From: Anoxybacillus sp050480245
GTDB taxonomy: Bacteria > Bacillota > Bacilli > Bacillales > Anoxybacillaceae
DNA length: 64,000 nt
Assembly (NCBI GenBank): GCA_050480245.1
Contig: JBCNEQ010000019.1
Direction: 5' to 3' (one strand)
Part shown: positions 7,837-16,048 of the stretch, piece after piece
Position numbering within the stretch: position 1 is the stretch's first letter
Layout: each line of letters begins with the position of its first letter
Notes under the pieces: model-generated
What the model was told of the DNA's origin: nothing
Databases searched by the model: none
Seen by the model: only the letters and a program-made list of their open reading frames with translations
Made by a program: the position numbers and the translations under genes

Positions 7837-7853
7837 CTGTTTTGTAGTACAAT
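7826..7853 (+). promoter_or_regulatory. Possible ftsW promoter
   Basis: TTGGGT (7826-7831), 16 bp, TACAAT (7848-7853). The -35 overlaps the ylaN terminator. If correct, the ATG at 7852 lies in the -10 box and cannot be the ftsW start. Confidence 0.35.
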
Positions 7854-7887
7854 GCAAAGTAAGAAAATGAAAAGGAAGATGGGGCGA

Positions 7888-9075
7888 ATGCGCTTGAAAA
7901 CGTTTCTGAAATATCATGATTATCCGTTAATCATCGCTGTCATGTTGTTGTCGTTGTTTGGGCTTATCATGGTATATAGCGCAAGCATGATTACAGCGGT
8001 CGTCCGTTTTCATACGGCGAGTGATTATTTTTTCCAAAAACAAAAATGGGCGTGGATCATCGGTGCATGCATGTTTTTATTCACTGCATTTGTTCCGTAT
8101 AAACATTATGCGCGCAAAAAGTTTTTGCAATTCGTTTTTTTTGTTATGCCTTTGCCGCTCATTTACGTCCTTTTGTTTGGACATACAGCAAACAATGCGA
8201 CAAGCTGGATTAAAATCGGTCCGTTGAGCGCTCAGCCAGCCGAGTTTGCGAAAATGGGCTTAATTGTGTATTTAAGCGGGGTATTAGCAAACAAACAAAA
8301 AAAATTGATTGCATCACCGCAAGAAGCGCTCTTTCCCATTTATTATATGCTGTTTATTTGCTTGCTTATTTTTCTTCAACCAGACGCTGGAACAATGCTC
8401 ATTATCGTTGCGATTTGTTTAACAATCATACTTTCATCGGCAACAAGCAAATGGCTATTAATTAAACAAGGCGTATTATTCGGGATTGTTTCTCTCTTAT
8501 CCCTTCCGTTCATATATGACAAAGTTTTTACTGAAGTGCGCAAGGCGCGGCTGTACAGCTTTTTAGATCCGTTTGCATACGCACAAAAAGAAGGATATCA
8601 ACTCATTAACTCATATTTCGCAATCGCAAACGGGGGACTAAAAGGTCTCGGTCTTGGACAAGGCATTCAAAAATACGGCTATTTGCCAGAAGCGCATACC
8701 GACTTTATTATGGCAGTCATCGCAGAGGAGCTTGGTTTATTCGGCGTTTCATTCGTCCTTATTTTACTATCGTTTATCGTATTGCGCGGCTTTGTCATTG
8801 CAAGGAGATGTCCAGATGCGTTCGGCAGTTTATTAGCTATCGGTATTTCCGCAATGATCGGCATTCAAGCGTCCATCAATCTCGGTGGGGTGACAGGTAT
8901 TATCCCGCTTACAGGGGTGCCGCTTCCGTTTGTCAGCTACGGCGGATCGTCGCTCGTTTTACTTATGATGTCTGCAGGCGTGCTTGCGAACATTTCCGCT
9001 GTCACAACGTATGAACAAAAACATAAAACGAAGAAAGAAAGCAATATTCAAAAAAATCATATTTCTTTTTCGTAA
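7888..9075 (+). CDS. ftsW: Cell-division lipid II polymerase FtsW (SEDS family)
   Basis: A polytopic membrane protein of the SEDS family, about 395 aa with ten predicted hydrophobic segments. Family signatures are present: YSAS in TM1, SWIKIGPLSAQPAEFAK, QPDAGTM, GLKGLGLGQGIQKYGYLPEAHTDFI and the C-terminal VPLPFVSYGGSS. FtsW polymerises septal peptidoglycan together with a class B PBP. It is preferred over SpoVE/RodA because it lies between ylaN and pycA, as in B. subtilis; the second SEDS gene at 46.3 kb sits after murD. The start ATG at 7888 is chosen for its homolog-like N-terminus (RLKTFLKYHDY); an in-frame ATG at 7852 is the alternative. Confidence 0.92.
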   Translation: MRLKTFLKYHDYPLIIAVMLLSLFGLIMVYSASMITAVVRFHTASDYFFQKQKWAWIIGACMFLFTAFVPYKHYARKKFLQFVFFVMPLPLIYVLLFGHTANNATSWIKIGPLSAQPAEFAKMGLIVYLSGVLANKQKKLIASPQEALFPIYYMLFICLLIFLQPDAGTMLIIVAICLTIILSSATSKWLLIKQGVLFGIVSLLSLPFIYDKVFTEVRKARLYSFLDPFAYAQKEGYQLINSYFAIANGGLKGLGLGQGIQKYGYLPEAHTDFIMAVIAEELGLFGVSFVLILLSFIVLRGFVIARRCPDAFGSLLAIGISAMIGIQASINLGGVTGIIPLTGVPLPFVSYGGSSLVLLMMSAGVLANISAVTTYEQKHKTKKESNIQKNHISFS

Positions 9076-9080
9076 TGCTA

Positions 9081-9108
9081 TTTACAAACAAAGAAAATTC
9101 GTTATAGT
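9081..9108 (+). promoter_or_regulatory. Sigma-A-type promoter of pycA
   Basis: TTTACA (9081-9086), 16 bp, TATAGT (9103-9108), 31 bp before the pycA start. Confidence 0.5.
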
Positions 9109-9138
9109 TTTTATATAAAGAATAGGGGGATGATTTAT

Positions 9139-12100
9139 ATGAGGCGTATTCAAAAAGTGCTTGTCGCTAATCGCGGGGAAATTGCGATTCGCGTTTTTCG
9201 CGCATGCAATGAGCTCGGGATTCGCACTGTTGCCATTTACTCGCGTGAAGATGCAGGATCATATCATCGCTATAAGGCGGATGAAGCATATTTAGTTGGT
9301 GAAGGAAAAAAGCCGATTGAAGCCTATTTAGACATTGAAGGCATTATTGAAATTGCCAAAATGCATGATGTCGATGCGATTCATCCAGGCTATGGCTTTT
9401 TATCGGAAAACATCGAATTTGCGAAACGATGCGAAGAAGAAGGCATCATTTTTATCGGACCGCGCCAACAACATTTAGATATGTTTGGCGACAAAGTAAA
9501 AGCGCGCCACCAAGCGAAACAGGCGGGCATTCCGGTCATTCCGGGTAGCGACGGCCCTGTGCAAAGCTTGGAGGATGTCGTGCGCTTTGGTGAGACATAC
9601 GGTTATCCGATGATCGTCAAAGCAGCGTTGGGTGGCGGCGGTCGCGGGATGCGCATCGTTCGTTCCCAATCGGAAGTAAAAGAAGCATACGAGCGCGCCA
9701 AATCAGAAGCAAAAGCGGCATTTGGCAGCGATGAAGTATATGTTGAAAAACTCATTGAAAAGCCAAAACATATTGAAGTGCAAATTTTAGGTGACGAATA
9801 CGGCAACATCGTTCATTTATACGACCGCGATTGTTCTGTACAACGTCGCCATCAAAAAGTGGTCGAAGTGGCGCCGAGCGTGTCACTTTCGAAGGAGCTT
9901 CGCGAAGAAATTTGTGAAGCGGCAGTCAAACTTATGAAAAACGTGCAATACGTCAACGCGGGAACAGTCGAGTTTCTCGTTTCTGGCGATGAATTTTATT
10001 TCATTGAAGTAAACCCGCGCATTCAAGTTGAACATACGATTACCGAAATGATTACCGGCATCGATATCGTTCAATCGCAAATTTTAATTGCCGAAGGACA
10101 TGCGCTACATAGCGAAAAAGTCGGCATTCCGAAACAAGAAGACATTTATGTTCACGGATATGCGATTCAGGCGCGCGTCACAACAGAAGATCCGCTAAAT
10201 AACTTTATGCCGGATACAGGGAAAATTATGGCGTATCGCTCAGGCGGCGGTTTCGGCGTTCGTTTAGACACAGGAAATAGCTTTCAAGGGGCGGTCATTA
10301 CCCCGTATTACGATTCGCTGTTAGTGAAAGTGACGACGTGGGCATTAACGTTTGAACAAGCGGCAGCGAAAATGTTGCGCAACTTGCGTGAGTTTCGCAT
10401 TCGCGGCATAAAAACGAACATTCCGTTTTTAGAAAACGTCGTTCAACATCCGAAGTTTTTAACAGGGGAATATGACACATCATTTATTGATACGACGCCA
10501 GAGCTATTTATTTTCCCGAAACGAAAAGACCGCGGAACGAAAATGTTATCATATATCGGAACAGTGACTGTAAACGGTTTTCCGGGCATCGGAAAAAAGA
10601 AAAAGCCGGTATTTGATCCACCACGCATTCCAAAAGTAAACTATATCGAACCGATGCCAAAAGGGACGAAACAAATTTTAGATGAGCGCGGAGCTGACGG
10701 GCTCGTCCAATGGATTAAAGAGCAAAACCGAGTGCTGTTGACAGATACGACGTTTCGTGACGCCCATCAATCGCTTTTAGCAACGCGCGTGCGCACAAAC
10801 GACTTGTTGCGCATTGCGGAGCCGACGGCGCGCATATGGCCGCAACTGTTTTCGATGGAAATGTGGGGCGGGGCGACGTTCGATGTCGCGTATCGCTTTT
10901 TAAAAGAAGATCCGTGGGAGCGGCTTGTCCGATTGCGCGAAAAAATTCCAAACATCCTGTTTCAAATGTTGCTTCGCGCCTCGAACGCGGTCGGATATAA
11001 AAACTATCCAGATAACGTCATTCGCGAGTTTGTTGCGAAATCAGCCGAAGCGGGCATTGACGTATTCCGCATTTTCGATAGCTTAAACTGGGTCAAAGGA
11101 ATGACGGTTGCGATTGATGCGGTGCGCCAAACCGGAAAAGTAGCGGAAGCAGCCATTTGTTATACGGGCGATATTTTCGATCCGGCGCGCACAAAATACA
11201 ATCTCGATTACTATAAAAACTTAGCGAAAGAGCTAGAGCAAGCAGGCGCGCACATTTTAGCCATTAAAGATATGGCAGGGCTATTAAAGCCGCAAGCAGC
11301 GTATGCGTTTATTTCCGCTTTAAAAGAAGTCGTCGATATTCCGATTCATTTGCATACGCACGACACAAGCGGCAACGGCATTTATACGTATGCTAAAGCG
11401 ATTGAAGCAGGGGTCGATATTGTTGACGTAGCCGTTAGTTCCATGGCTGGTTTAACGTCACAGCCGAGCGCGAGCACGCTTTATTATGCGCTAGAAGGAA
11501 CGGAGCGCGCGCCCGAAGTCAATATTACATCGCTTGAAAAATTGTCGCGTTATTGGGAAGATGTGCGCAAATATTACGCCGACTTTGAAAGCGGCATGAA
11601 CGCACCGCATACGGAAGTGTATATGCACGAAATGCCAGGCGGACAATATAGCAATTTGCAACAACAAGCGAAAGCGGTCGGTTTAGGAGATCGTTGGGAT
11701 GAAGTAAAAGAAATGTACCGCCGCGTCAACGACATGTTTGGCGACATTGTAAAAGTGACGCCATCATCGAAAGTCGTTGGTGATATGGCGCTATATATGG
11801 TGCAAAACAATTTAACAGAACAAGACATTTACGAACGTGGGGAAACGCTCGACTTCCCAGACTCCGTCGTCGAATTTTTCGAAGGCTATCTCGGCCAGCC
11901 GCATGGCGGATTCCCAGAAACGTTGCAGCGCATCATTTTAAAAGGGCGTAAACCGATTACCGTTCGTCCGGGTGAACTGTTAGAGCCAGTCGATTTTGAA
12001 AAATTAAAAGAAGAATTGTATCATCTCATCCAGCGAGAAGTGAGCGACTACGATGTGTTAGCGTATGCGCTTTATCCGAAAGTGTTTGTCGAATACGCCC

Positions 12101-12579
12101 GCACCGTTGAACAGTTTGGCGACGTATCTGTTTTAGATACACCGACGTTTTTATACGGCATGCGCCTTGGCGAAGAAATTGAAATCGAAATTGAAAAAGG
12201 AAAAACGTTAATCGTCAAGCTCGTTGCCATCGGTCAACCACAAGCGGACGGAACGAGAGTCGTTTACTTCGAATTAAACGGTCAGCCGCGCGAAATCGTC
12301 ATTAAAGACGAAAGCATTAAAACAGCGGTTGTCACCCGTGCGAAAGCAGATCGCAACAATCCGAACCATATTGCCGCAACGATGCCAGGAACGGTTGTGA
12401 AAGTGCTTGTGGAAAAAGGGGAAAAAGTGAAAAAAGGCGACCATTTAATGATTACGGAAGCGATGAAAATGGAAACGACGGTGCAAGCCCCGTTTTCAGG
12501 CATTGTGAAAGACATTTACGTCCAAGGCGGCGACGCGATTCAAACGGGAGATTTATTAATTGAATTAGCCGAAAAATAA
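9139..12579 (+). CDS. pycA: Pyruvate carboxylase
   Basis: A biotin-dependent carboxylase converting pyruvate, bicarbonate and ATP to oxaloacetate, about 1146 aa, full length. The biotin carboxylase half carries KVLVANRGEIAIR, the ATP-grasp glycine loop (ALGGGGRGMR) and EVNPRIQVEHT. The carboxyltransferase domain starts near LLTDTTFRDAHQSLLATR. The C-terminal biotinyl domain carries EAMKMET, with the acceptor Lys. The start ATG at 9139 lies 8 nt after AGGGGGA; the in-frame ATG at 9130 overlaps that SD. It is monocistronic, ending in a perfect palindromic terminator. Confidence 0.98.
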   Translation: MRRIQKVLVANRGEIAIRVFRACNELGIRTVAIYSREDAGSYHRYKADEAYLVGEGKKPIEAYLDIEGIIEIAKMHDVDAIHPGYGFLSENIEFAKRCEEEGIIFIGPRQQHLDMFGDKVKARHQAKQAGIPVIPGSDGPVQSLEDVVRFGETYGYPMIVKAALGGGGRGMRIVRSQSEVKEAYERAKSEAKAAFGSDEVYVEKLIEKPKHIEVQILGDEYGNIVHLYDRDCSVQRRHQKVVEVAPSVSLSKELREEICEAAVKLMKNVQYVNAGTVEFLVSGDEFYFIEVNPRIQVEHTITEMITGIDIVQSQILIAEGHALHSEKVGIPKQEDIYVHGYAIQARVTTEDPLNNFMPDTGKIMAYRSGGGFGVRLDTGNSFQGAVITPYYDSLLVKVTTWALTFEQAAAKMLRNLREFRIRGIKTNIPFLENVVQHPKFLTGEYDTSFIDTTPELFIFPKRKDRGTKMLSYIGTVTVNGFPGIGKKKKPVFDPPRIPKVNYIEPMPKGTKQILDERGADGLVQWIKEQNRVLLTDTTFRDAHQSLLATRVRTNDLLRIAEPTARIWPQLFSMEMWGGATFDVAYRFLKEDPWERLVRLREKIPNILFQMLLRASNAVGYKNYPDNVIREFVAKSAEAGIDVFRIFDSLNWVKGMTVAIDAVRQTGKVAEAAICYTGDIFDPARTKYNLDYYKNLAKELEQAGAHILAIKDMAGLLKPQAAYAFISALKEVVDIPIHLHTHDTSGNGIYTYAKAIEAGVDIVDVAVSSMAGLTSQPSASTLYYALEGTERAPEVNITSLEKLSRYWEDVRKYYADFESGMNAPHTEVYMHEMPGGQYSNLQQQAKAVGLGDRWDEVKEMYRRVNDMFGDIVKVTPSSKVVGDMALYMVQNNLTEQDIYERGETLDFPDSVVEFFEGYLGQPHGGFPETLQRIILKGRKPITVRPGELLEPVDFEKLKEELYHLIQREVSDYDVLAYALYPKVFVEYARTVEQFGDVSVLDTPTFLYGMRLGEEIEIEIEKGKTLIVKLVAIGQPQADGTRVVYFELNGQPREIVIKDESIKTAVVTRAKADRNNPNHIAATMPGTVVKVLVEKGEKVKKGDHLMITEAMKMETTVQAPFSGIVKDIYVQGGDAIQTGDLLIELAEK

Positions 12580-12610
12580 AAGAACGAGGGATCCCTCGTT
12601 CTTTTATTTT
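12573..12610. terminator. Perfectly palindromic bidirectional terminator
   Basis: A 38-bp perfect palindrome with arms 12573-12591 and 12592-12610 centred on GGGATCCC. It has AAAA and TTTT ends, so it terminates pycA rightward and ctaA leftward. Confidence 0.92.
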
Positions 12611-13551
12611 AATACCGCAGATGGAATGGCGCTTGATTGTTGCGTTACGTCTTTTTCTTTTTTGCTGCGTGTCGCAAGTAAAACAAAATAGCTTAGCACG
12701 CCGAACAAACATGAAATGAAAAACGCATGAGCTAAGGCGACGTATAAATTCAATTCCGTAAAGACGACAAGCGCACCGGTTGCAACTTGGCAACTGACGA
12801 GAATAAGCGCAACGAGCCAACCCCAATACATAATTGGCTGTTGTTTATATCGCTTCAACGCATACATCGTCGCCCATAAAATCCAAACAAATAAAAGACC
12901 AGCTGCAAAGCGGTGCCCCATTTGCACCCATTCGTGTAATTGTGTCGGGAATATGCGCGTTTGCGCGCAAAACGGCCAGCTTGGACAAGCTAAGCTCGCC
13001 TGCTTATGACGAACGAGCGCGCCTGTATACACAACGATATAGCAGTAGGAAATAATGCCATAAATATGAAATTTCATCGTGCGATCAAGCACAACAGATG
13101 AGGCATCAAATTTTTTATCGACTTCAAAAATAAACAACGTCAATAAAAAGACGGCCGCAAACGAAATTAATGAAATGCCGAAATGAAGCGCAAGCACAAC
13201 GTCCGATTGTCCCCATACGACCGCGGCTGCCCCGATGAGTCCTTGCAAGACGAGAAACACGAACGAAACGATCGCTAAAAATTTCGTTTCGCGAATATGG
13301 CCAATCGCTTTCCATACCCAAACGGATAGGATGAGCACCATCAGCCCAACGACACCTGAGACGACGCGGTGACTTAACTCAATCAGCAGCTCTGCTGTAA
13401 TATTAGACGGAATAAGTTGTCCGTGACATAGCGGCCACGAACGACCGCAGCCCATGCCTGAGCCTGTTTTTGTTACAAGCGCTCCGCCAATTAAAACGAA
13501 AAGCATGCCGATTGTTGTCGCTACCGCAAACCATTTTAAAAGCCGTTGCAA
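12604..13551 (-). CDS. ctaA: Heme A synthase CtaA
   Basis: A COX15/CtaA-family integral membrane protein oxidising heme O to heme A for cytochrome oxidase. Eight hydrophobic segments are visible. Conserved features include the GGALVTKTGSG...CGRSWPLCHG loop with its cysteine pair, the helix His residues (ELSHRVVSG, VLALHFG, MGHRFAAG, ALAHAFF) and a second CPSWPFC loop. I choose the TTG at 13551, about 10 nt from AAGGA, because the in-frame GTG at 13560 abuts the SD. About 315 aa. It is divergent from ctaB across a 370-bp regulatory region. Confidence 0.95.
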   Translation of the reverse strand: MQRLLKWFAVATTIGMLFVLIGGALVTKTGSGMGCGRSWPLCHGQLIPSNITAELLIELSHRVVSGVVGLMVLILSVWVWKAIGHIRETKFLAIVSFVFLVLQGLIGAAAVVWGQSDVVLALHFGISLISFAAVFLLTLFIFEVDKKFDASSVVLDRTMKFHIYGIISYCYIVVYTGALVRHKQASLACPSWPFCAQTRIFPTQLHEWVQMGHRFAAGLLFVWILWATMYALKRYKQQPIMYWGWLVALILVSCQVATGALVVFTELNLYVALAHAFFISCLFGVLSYFVLLATRSKKEKDVTQQSSAIPSAVLK

Positions 13552-13792
13552 TGTATTCACTTCCTTAATGCGAAATTTTATCTAGCAAACGCCTAGTAAA
13601 AACTGTATAATAAATGTGAAATACGTGTGAAGAAATTCTATTCCCATATTAGCGGAAAACGTCGAAAAGCGCAAAGTTTTATTATTTTACAATATAGCAA
13701 TCGTTGCAAATATGGTTGAATATTTGTGTGGAGTTTGCTAGAAGTATAAATGCAGTTATTTTTCAACGTTTTCATCGTAACAATCTCATTTT

Positions 13793-13835
13793 GACACAAA
13801 TTCGACACAATTCAGACAAAAAAAGTTCACAATTT
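13793..13835. repeat. Four CACAA-type units phased at exactly 11 bp
   Basis: GACACAAATTC (13793), GACACAATTCA (13804), a degenerate GACAAAAAAAG (13815) and a TTCACAATTTG unit (13826). The shared CACA/CAAA cores start at 13795, 13806, 13817 and 13828. On the minus strand the cores read AATTTGTG/GAATTGTG, similar to ResD-type boxes. Confidence 0.6.
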
Positions 13836-13888
13836 GATGGAAAAATGTGCTTTAATTACAGAGACGGCATATCGTTATCGTGTATAGA

Positions 13889-13904
13889 ATGGAAACGCCT
13901 TCAC
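13889..13904. promoter_or_regulatory. Candidate CcpA binding site (cre) upstream of ctaB
   Basis: ATGGAAACGCCTTCAC fits the cre consensus WTGNNARCGNWWWCAW except for two weak W positions. It lies 26 bp upstream of the ctaB start, where it could block transcription. Carbon repression of the cta oxidase genes is known in B. subtilis. Confidence 0.5.
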
Positions 13905-13929
13905 AGGCATAAGAGAGGAGTGGCGACAC

Positions 13930-14835
13930 ATGGCGGATGTAGTCGAAGATGTAAAAACAACAAAAATACGATCAGGCGTTTTAAAAGATGTGCTTGCGGT
14001 CGTAAAAATTGGCATCGTCAACTCCAATTTAATTACGACGTTTACAGGACTTTGGTTAGCCCTTCATTTTACGGGAAAAGGATTTTTAAGCAATTTGCAT
14101 ACGGTGTTTTTCGCGCTCGTTGGATCTGCGCTTGTCATCGCAGGTTCATGTGCGTTAAATAATTTTATCGATCGCGACATTGATCATTTAATGGAGCGAA
14201 CAAAAGATCGTCCGACGGTAAGCGGAAGTGTAGAACCGAAGCGCGTGCTTTGGTTCGGCATCCTTCTTGTCGCTATTGGCACGCTTAGCTTGCTCATGAC
14301 AACCGTCACTGCTGCCATCATCGGATTAGTTGGCGTTGTGACGTACGTCTTTTTATATACGATGTGGTCAAAGCGAAGCAATACGCTAAATACGGTTATC
14401 GGAAGCGTTTCTGGTGCGGTTCCGCCGGTCATTGGCTGGACGGCAGTCGATGACGCCTTTCATATCGTTCCAATCATTTTGTTTTTGCTTATGTTTTTAT
14501 GGCAACCGCCGCACTTTTTAGCGCTGGCGATGAAGCGATGTGAAGAGTATCGCGCAGCGGGCATTCCGATGTTGCCTGTCGTTTACGGATTTGCGATGAC
14601 GAAGCGGCAAATCATCATTTGGATTGTAGCGCTTTTGCCATTGCCGTTTTACTTGTTTTCATTAGGCGTTCCGTTTTTAGTCATTGCGACGCTGTTAAAC
14701 GTCGGTTGGCTAGCGCTCGGATTAGCCGGCTTTAAAATGAAAGACGACATCAAATGGGCAAAATGGATGTTCATCTACTCATTAAACTATTTGACGATTT
14801 TATTCGTCACGATGGTGATCGTCACCATTGATTGA
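13930..14835 (+). CDS. ctaB: Protoheme IX farnesyltransferase CtaB
   Basis: A UbiA-family prenyltransferase adding farnesyl diphosphate to protoheme to make heme O, 301 aa. The Asp-rich substrate motifs are NNFIDRDIDHLMERTKDRP and the later DDIKWAKWMF region. Eight or nine hydrophobic helices are predicted, with the conserved loop WQPPHFLALA. The start ATG at 13930 lies 9 nt after GAGGAG. It is the first gene of the cta oxidase cluster, divergent from ctaA, and supplies CtaA with substrate. Confidence 0.96.
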   Translation: MADVVEDVKTTKIRSGVLKDVLAVVKIGIVNSNLITTFTGLWLALHFTGKGFLSNLHTVFFALVGSALVIAGSCALNNFIDRDIDHLMERTKDRPTVSGSVEPKRVLWFGILLVAIGTLSLLMTTVTAAIIGLVGVVTYVFLYTMWSKRSNTLNTVIGSVSGAVPPVIGWTAVDDAFHIVPIILFLLMFLWQPPHFLALAMKRCEEYRAAGIPMLPVVYGFAMTKRQIIIWIVALLPLPFYLFSLGVPFLVIATLLNVGWLALGLAGFKMKDDIKWAKWMFIYSLNYLTILFVTMVIVTID

Positions 14836-14879
14836 TGAAGCGTCCATTTGGCGCTTGTTGCAAAACAAATAGGTTTACA

Positions 14880-14905
14880 ATTCTTTCTTTTTGTAAAGAA
14901 AGAAT
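14880..14905. other. Strong A+T-only hairpin upstream of ctaC
   Basis: An 11-bp perfect inverted repeat with arms 14880-14890 and 14895-14905 (ATTCTTTCTTT / AAAGAAAGAAT) and loop TTGT. A second, competing inverted repeat, TTTACAA (14874-14880) with TTGTAAA (14891-14897), overlaps it. There is no T-run after it, so it is not a standard terminator. It lies 50 bp before ctaC and could be an operator or RNA processing site. Confidence 0.45.
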
Positions 14906-14954
14906 GTATATATTTCACTTTATTTCATAATCGAAAGAGGGGTTTGATTAGGCT

Positions 14955-16019
14955 ATGAAAAAGTGGCTACGAAATTGGCGCTTGGTTTCTCTTGTATCCG
15001 CCATGGCGCTTTTGCTAGCTGGTTGCGGTAAGCCGTTTTTATCGACGCTTCAACCAGCAGGAGAAGTAGCTGACATGCAGTACAAGCTTATGCTGCTCAG
15101 CACGGCCATCATGGTCATCGTCATTGCGGTTGTAACAATTATTTTCCTTTACGTCGTCACTCGCTTCCGTCGTCGTAAAGGGGAAGAAAACAAAATTCCA
15201 AAGCAAGTGGAAGGAAGCCATACGCTTGAAATCATTTGGACAGTTATTCCGATTATTTTACTAATCATCTTAGCTGTTCCAACGGTTTTATACACATTTA
15301 AACTTGCTGATGTAAAACCGATGAACAAAAAGGAACGTGACGTTGTGGTCGTCAACGTTCGTGCGAATTTGTACTGGTGGGAGTTTGAGTACCCAGACTA
15401 CGGCATTATTACAAGCCAAGACTTAGTTGTTCCAACAGGTGAACGTGTGTATTTCAACTTAAAAGCATCTGACGTTAAACATTCGTTCTGGATTCCTGCG
15501 GTTGGAGGAAAAATGGACACAAATACAGATAACACAAACCAATTTTTCCTCACATTTGATGACAAACGTGCTGAAGAGGCAGGACGTCTGTTTTACGGAA
15601 AATGTGCGGAGCTTTGCGGCCCGTCACACGCTTTAATGGACTTTAAAGTGAAGGCGCTTCCTCGCGCGGAGTTTGACCAATGGGTAGAAAAAATGAAAAA
15701 TGCTAAACCTGTTGCTTCAACAGATCCAGTTGTGAAGCAAGGGGAAGAAATTTTCAACAAAAGCTGTATTGGCTGTCACGCGGTGACACCGGTTGATGGT
15801 CGTCCAGAGCAAGCTCGCCTTGCGCCGAACTTAGGCAACTTTGCAGATCGTGAACGCATTGCCGGCATCTTAGAACATAATGAAGAAAACTTAAAAGCTT
15901 GGTTAAAAGATCCAGAGAAAATTAAGCCAGGCAACAAAATGACAGGCACATACCCAGCGTTGTCTGATGAAGAGCTTGAAGCATTAACAAAATACTTAAT
16001 GACATTATCTGTTGAGTAA
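14955..16019 (+). CDS. ctaC: Cytochrome caa3 oxidase subunit II with fused cytochrome c
   Basis: The electron-entry subunit of caa3-type oxidase, 354 aa. A lipoprotein signal ends at LLLAGC (Cys24). Two transmembrane helices follow, then the CuA cupredoxin domain (HSFWIPAVGG, then CAELCGPSHALM with the CuA Cys, His and Met ligands). A C-terminal cytochrome c domain carries the CIGCH heme-attachment motif and a Met ligand near NKMTGTYP. The start ATG at 14955 follows AGAGGGG. ctaD is 29 bp downstream, so it heads the ctaCDEF operon. Confidence 0.97.
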   Translation: MKKWLRNWRLVSLVSAMALLLAGCGKPFLSTLQPAGEVADMQYKLMLLSTAIMVIVIAVVTIIFLYVVTRFRRRKGEENKIPKQVEGSHTLEIIWTVIPIILLIILAVPTVLYTFKLADVKPMNKKERDVVVVNVRANLYWWEFEYPDYGIITSQDLVVPTGERVYFNLKASDVKHSFWIPAVGGKMDTNTDNTNQFFLTFDDKRAEEAGRLFYGKCAELCGPSHALMDFKVKALPRAEFDQWVEKMKNAKPVASTDPVVKQGEEIFNKSCIGCHAVTPVDGRPEQARLAPNLGNFADRERIAGILEHNEENLKAWLKDPEKIKPGNKMTGTYPALSDEELEALTKYLMTLSVE

Positions 16020-16048
16020 GGGGATTATTGATCAAGGGAGGTTAAACT

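Larger units (their letters stand above)
13561..13929. promoter_or_regulatory. ctaA-ctaB divergent regulatory region
   Basis: This is 369 bp without a convincing gene, very A+T-rich. It contains TGTATAAT around 13604-13611, an array of 11-bp-phased CACAAATT-like repeats at 13793-13835, and a cre-like site at 13889-13904. In B. subtilis the equivalent region carries ResD and catabolite control of cta genes. By analogy this is the switch for aerobic oxidase expression. Exact transcription starts are not evident. Confidence 0.6.

Noticed and set aside
13704..14162. 152-aa plus-strand frame spanning the ctaB promoter region
   Set aside because: It overlaps the certain ctaB start in a different frame and its product is basic and Cys/His-rich without motif.
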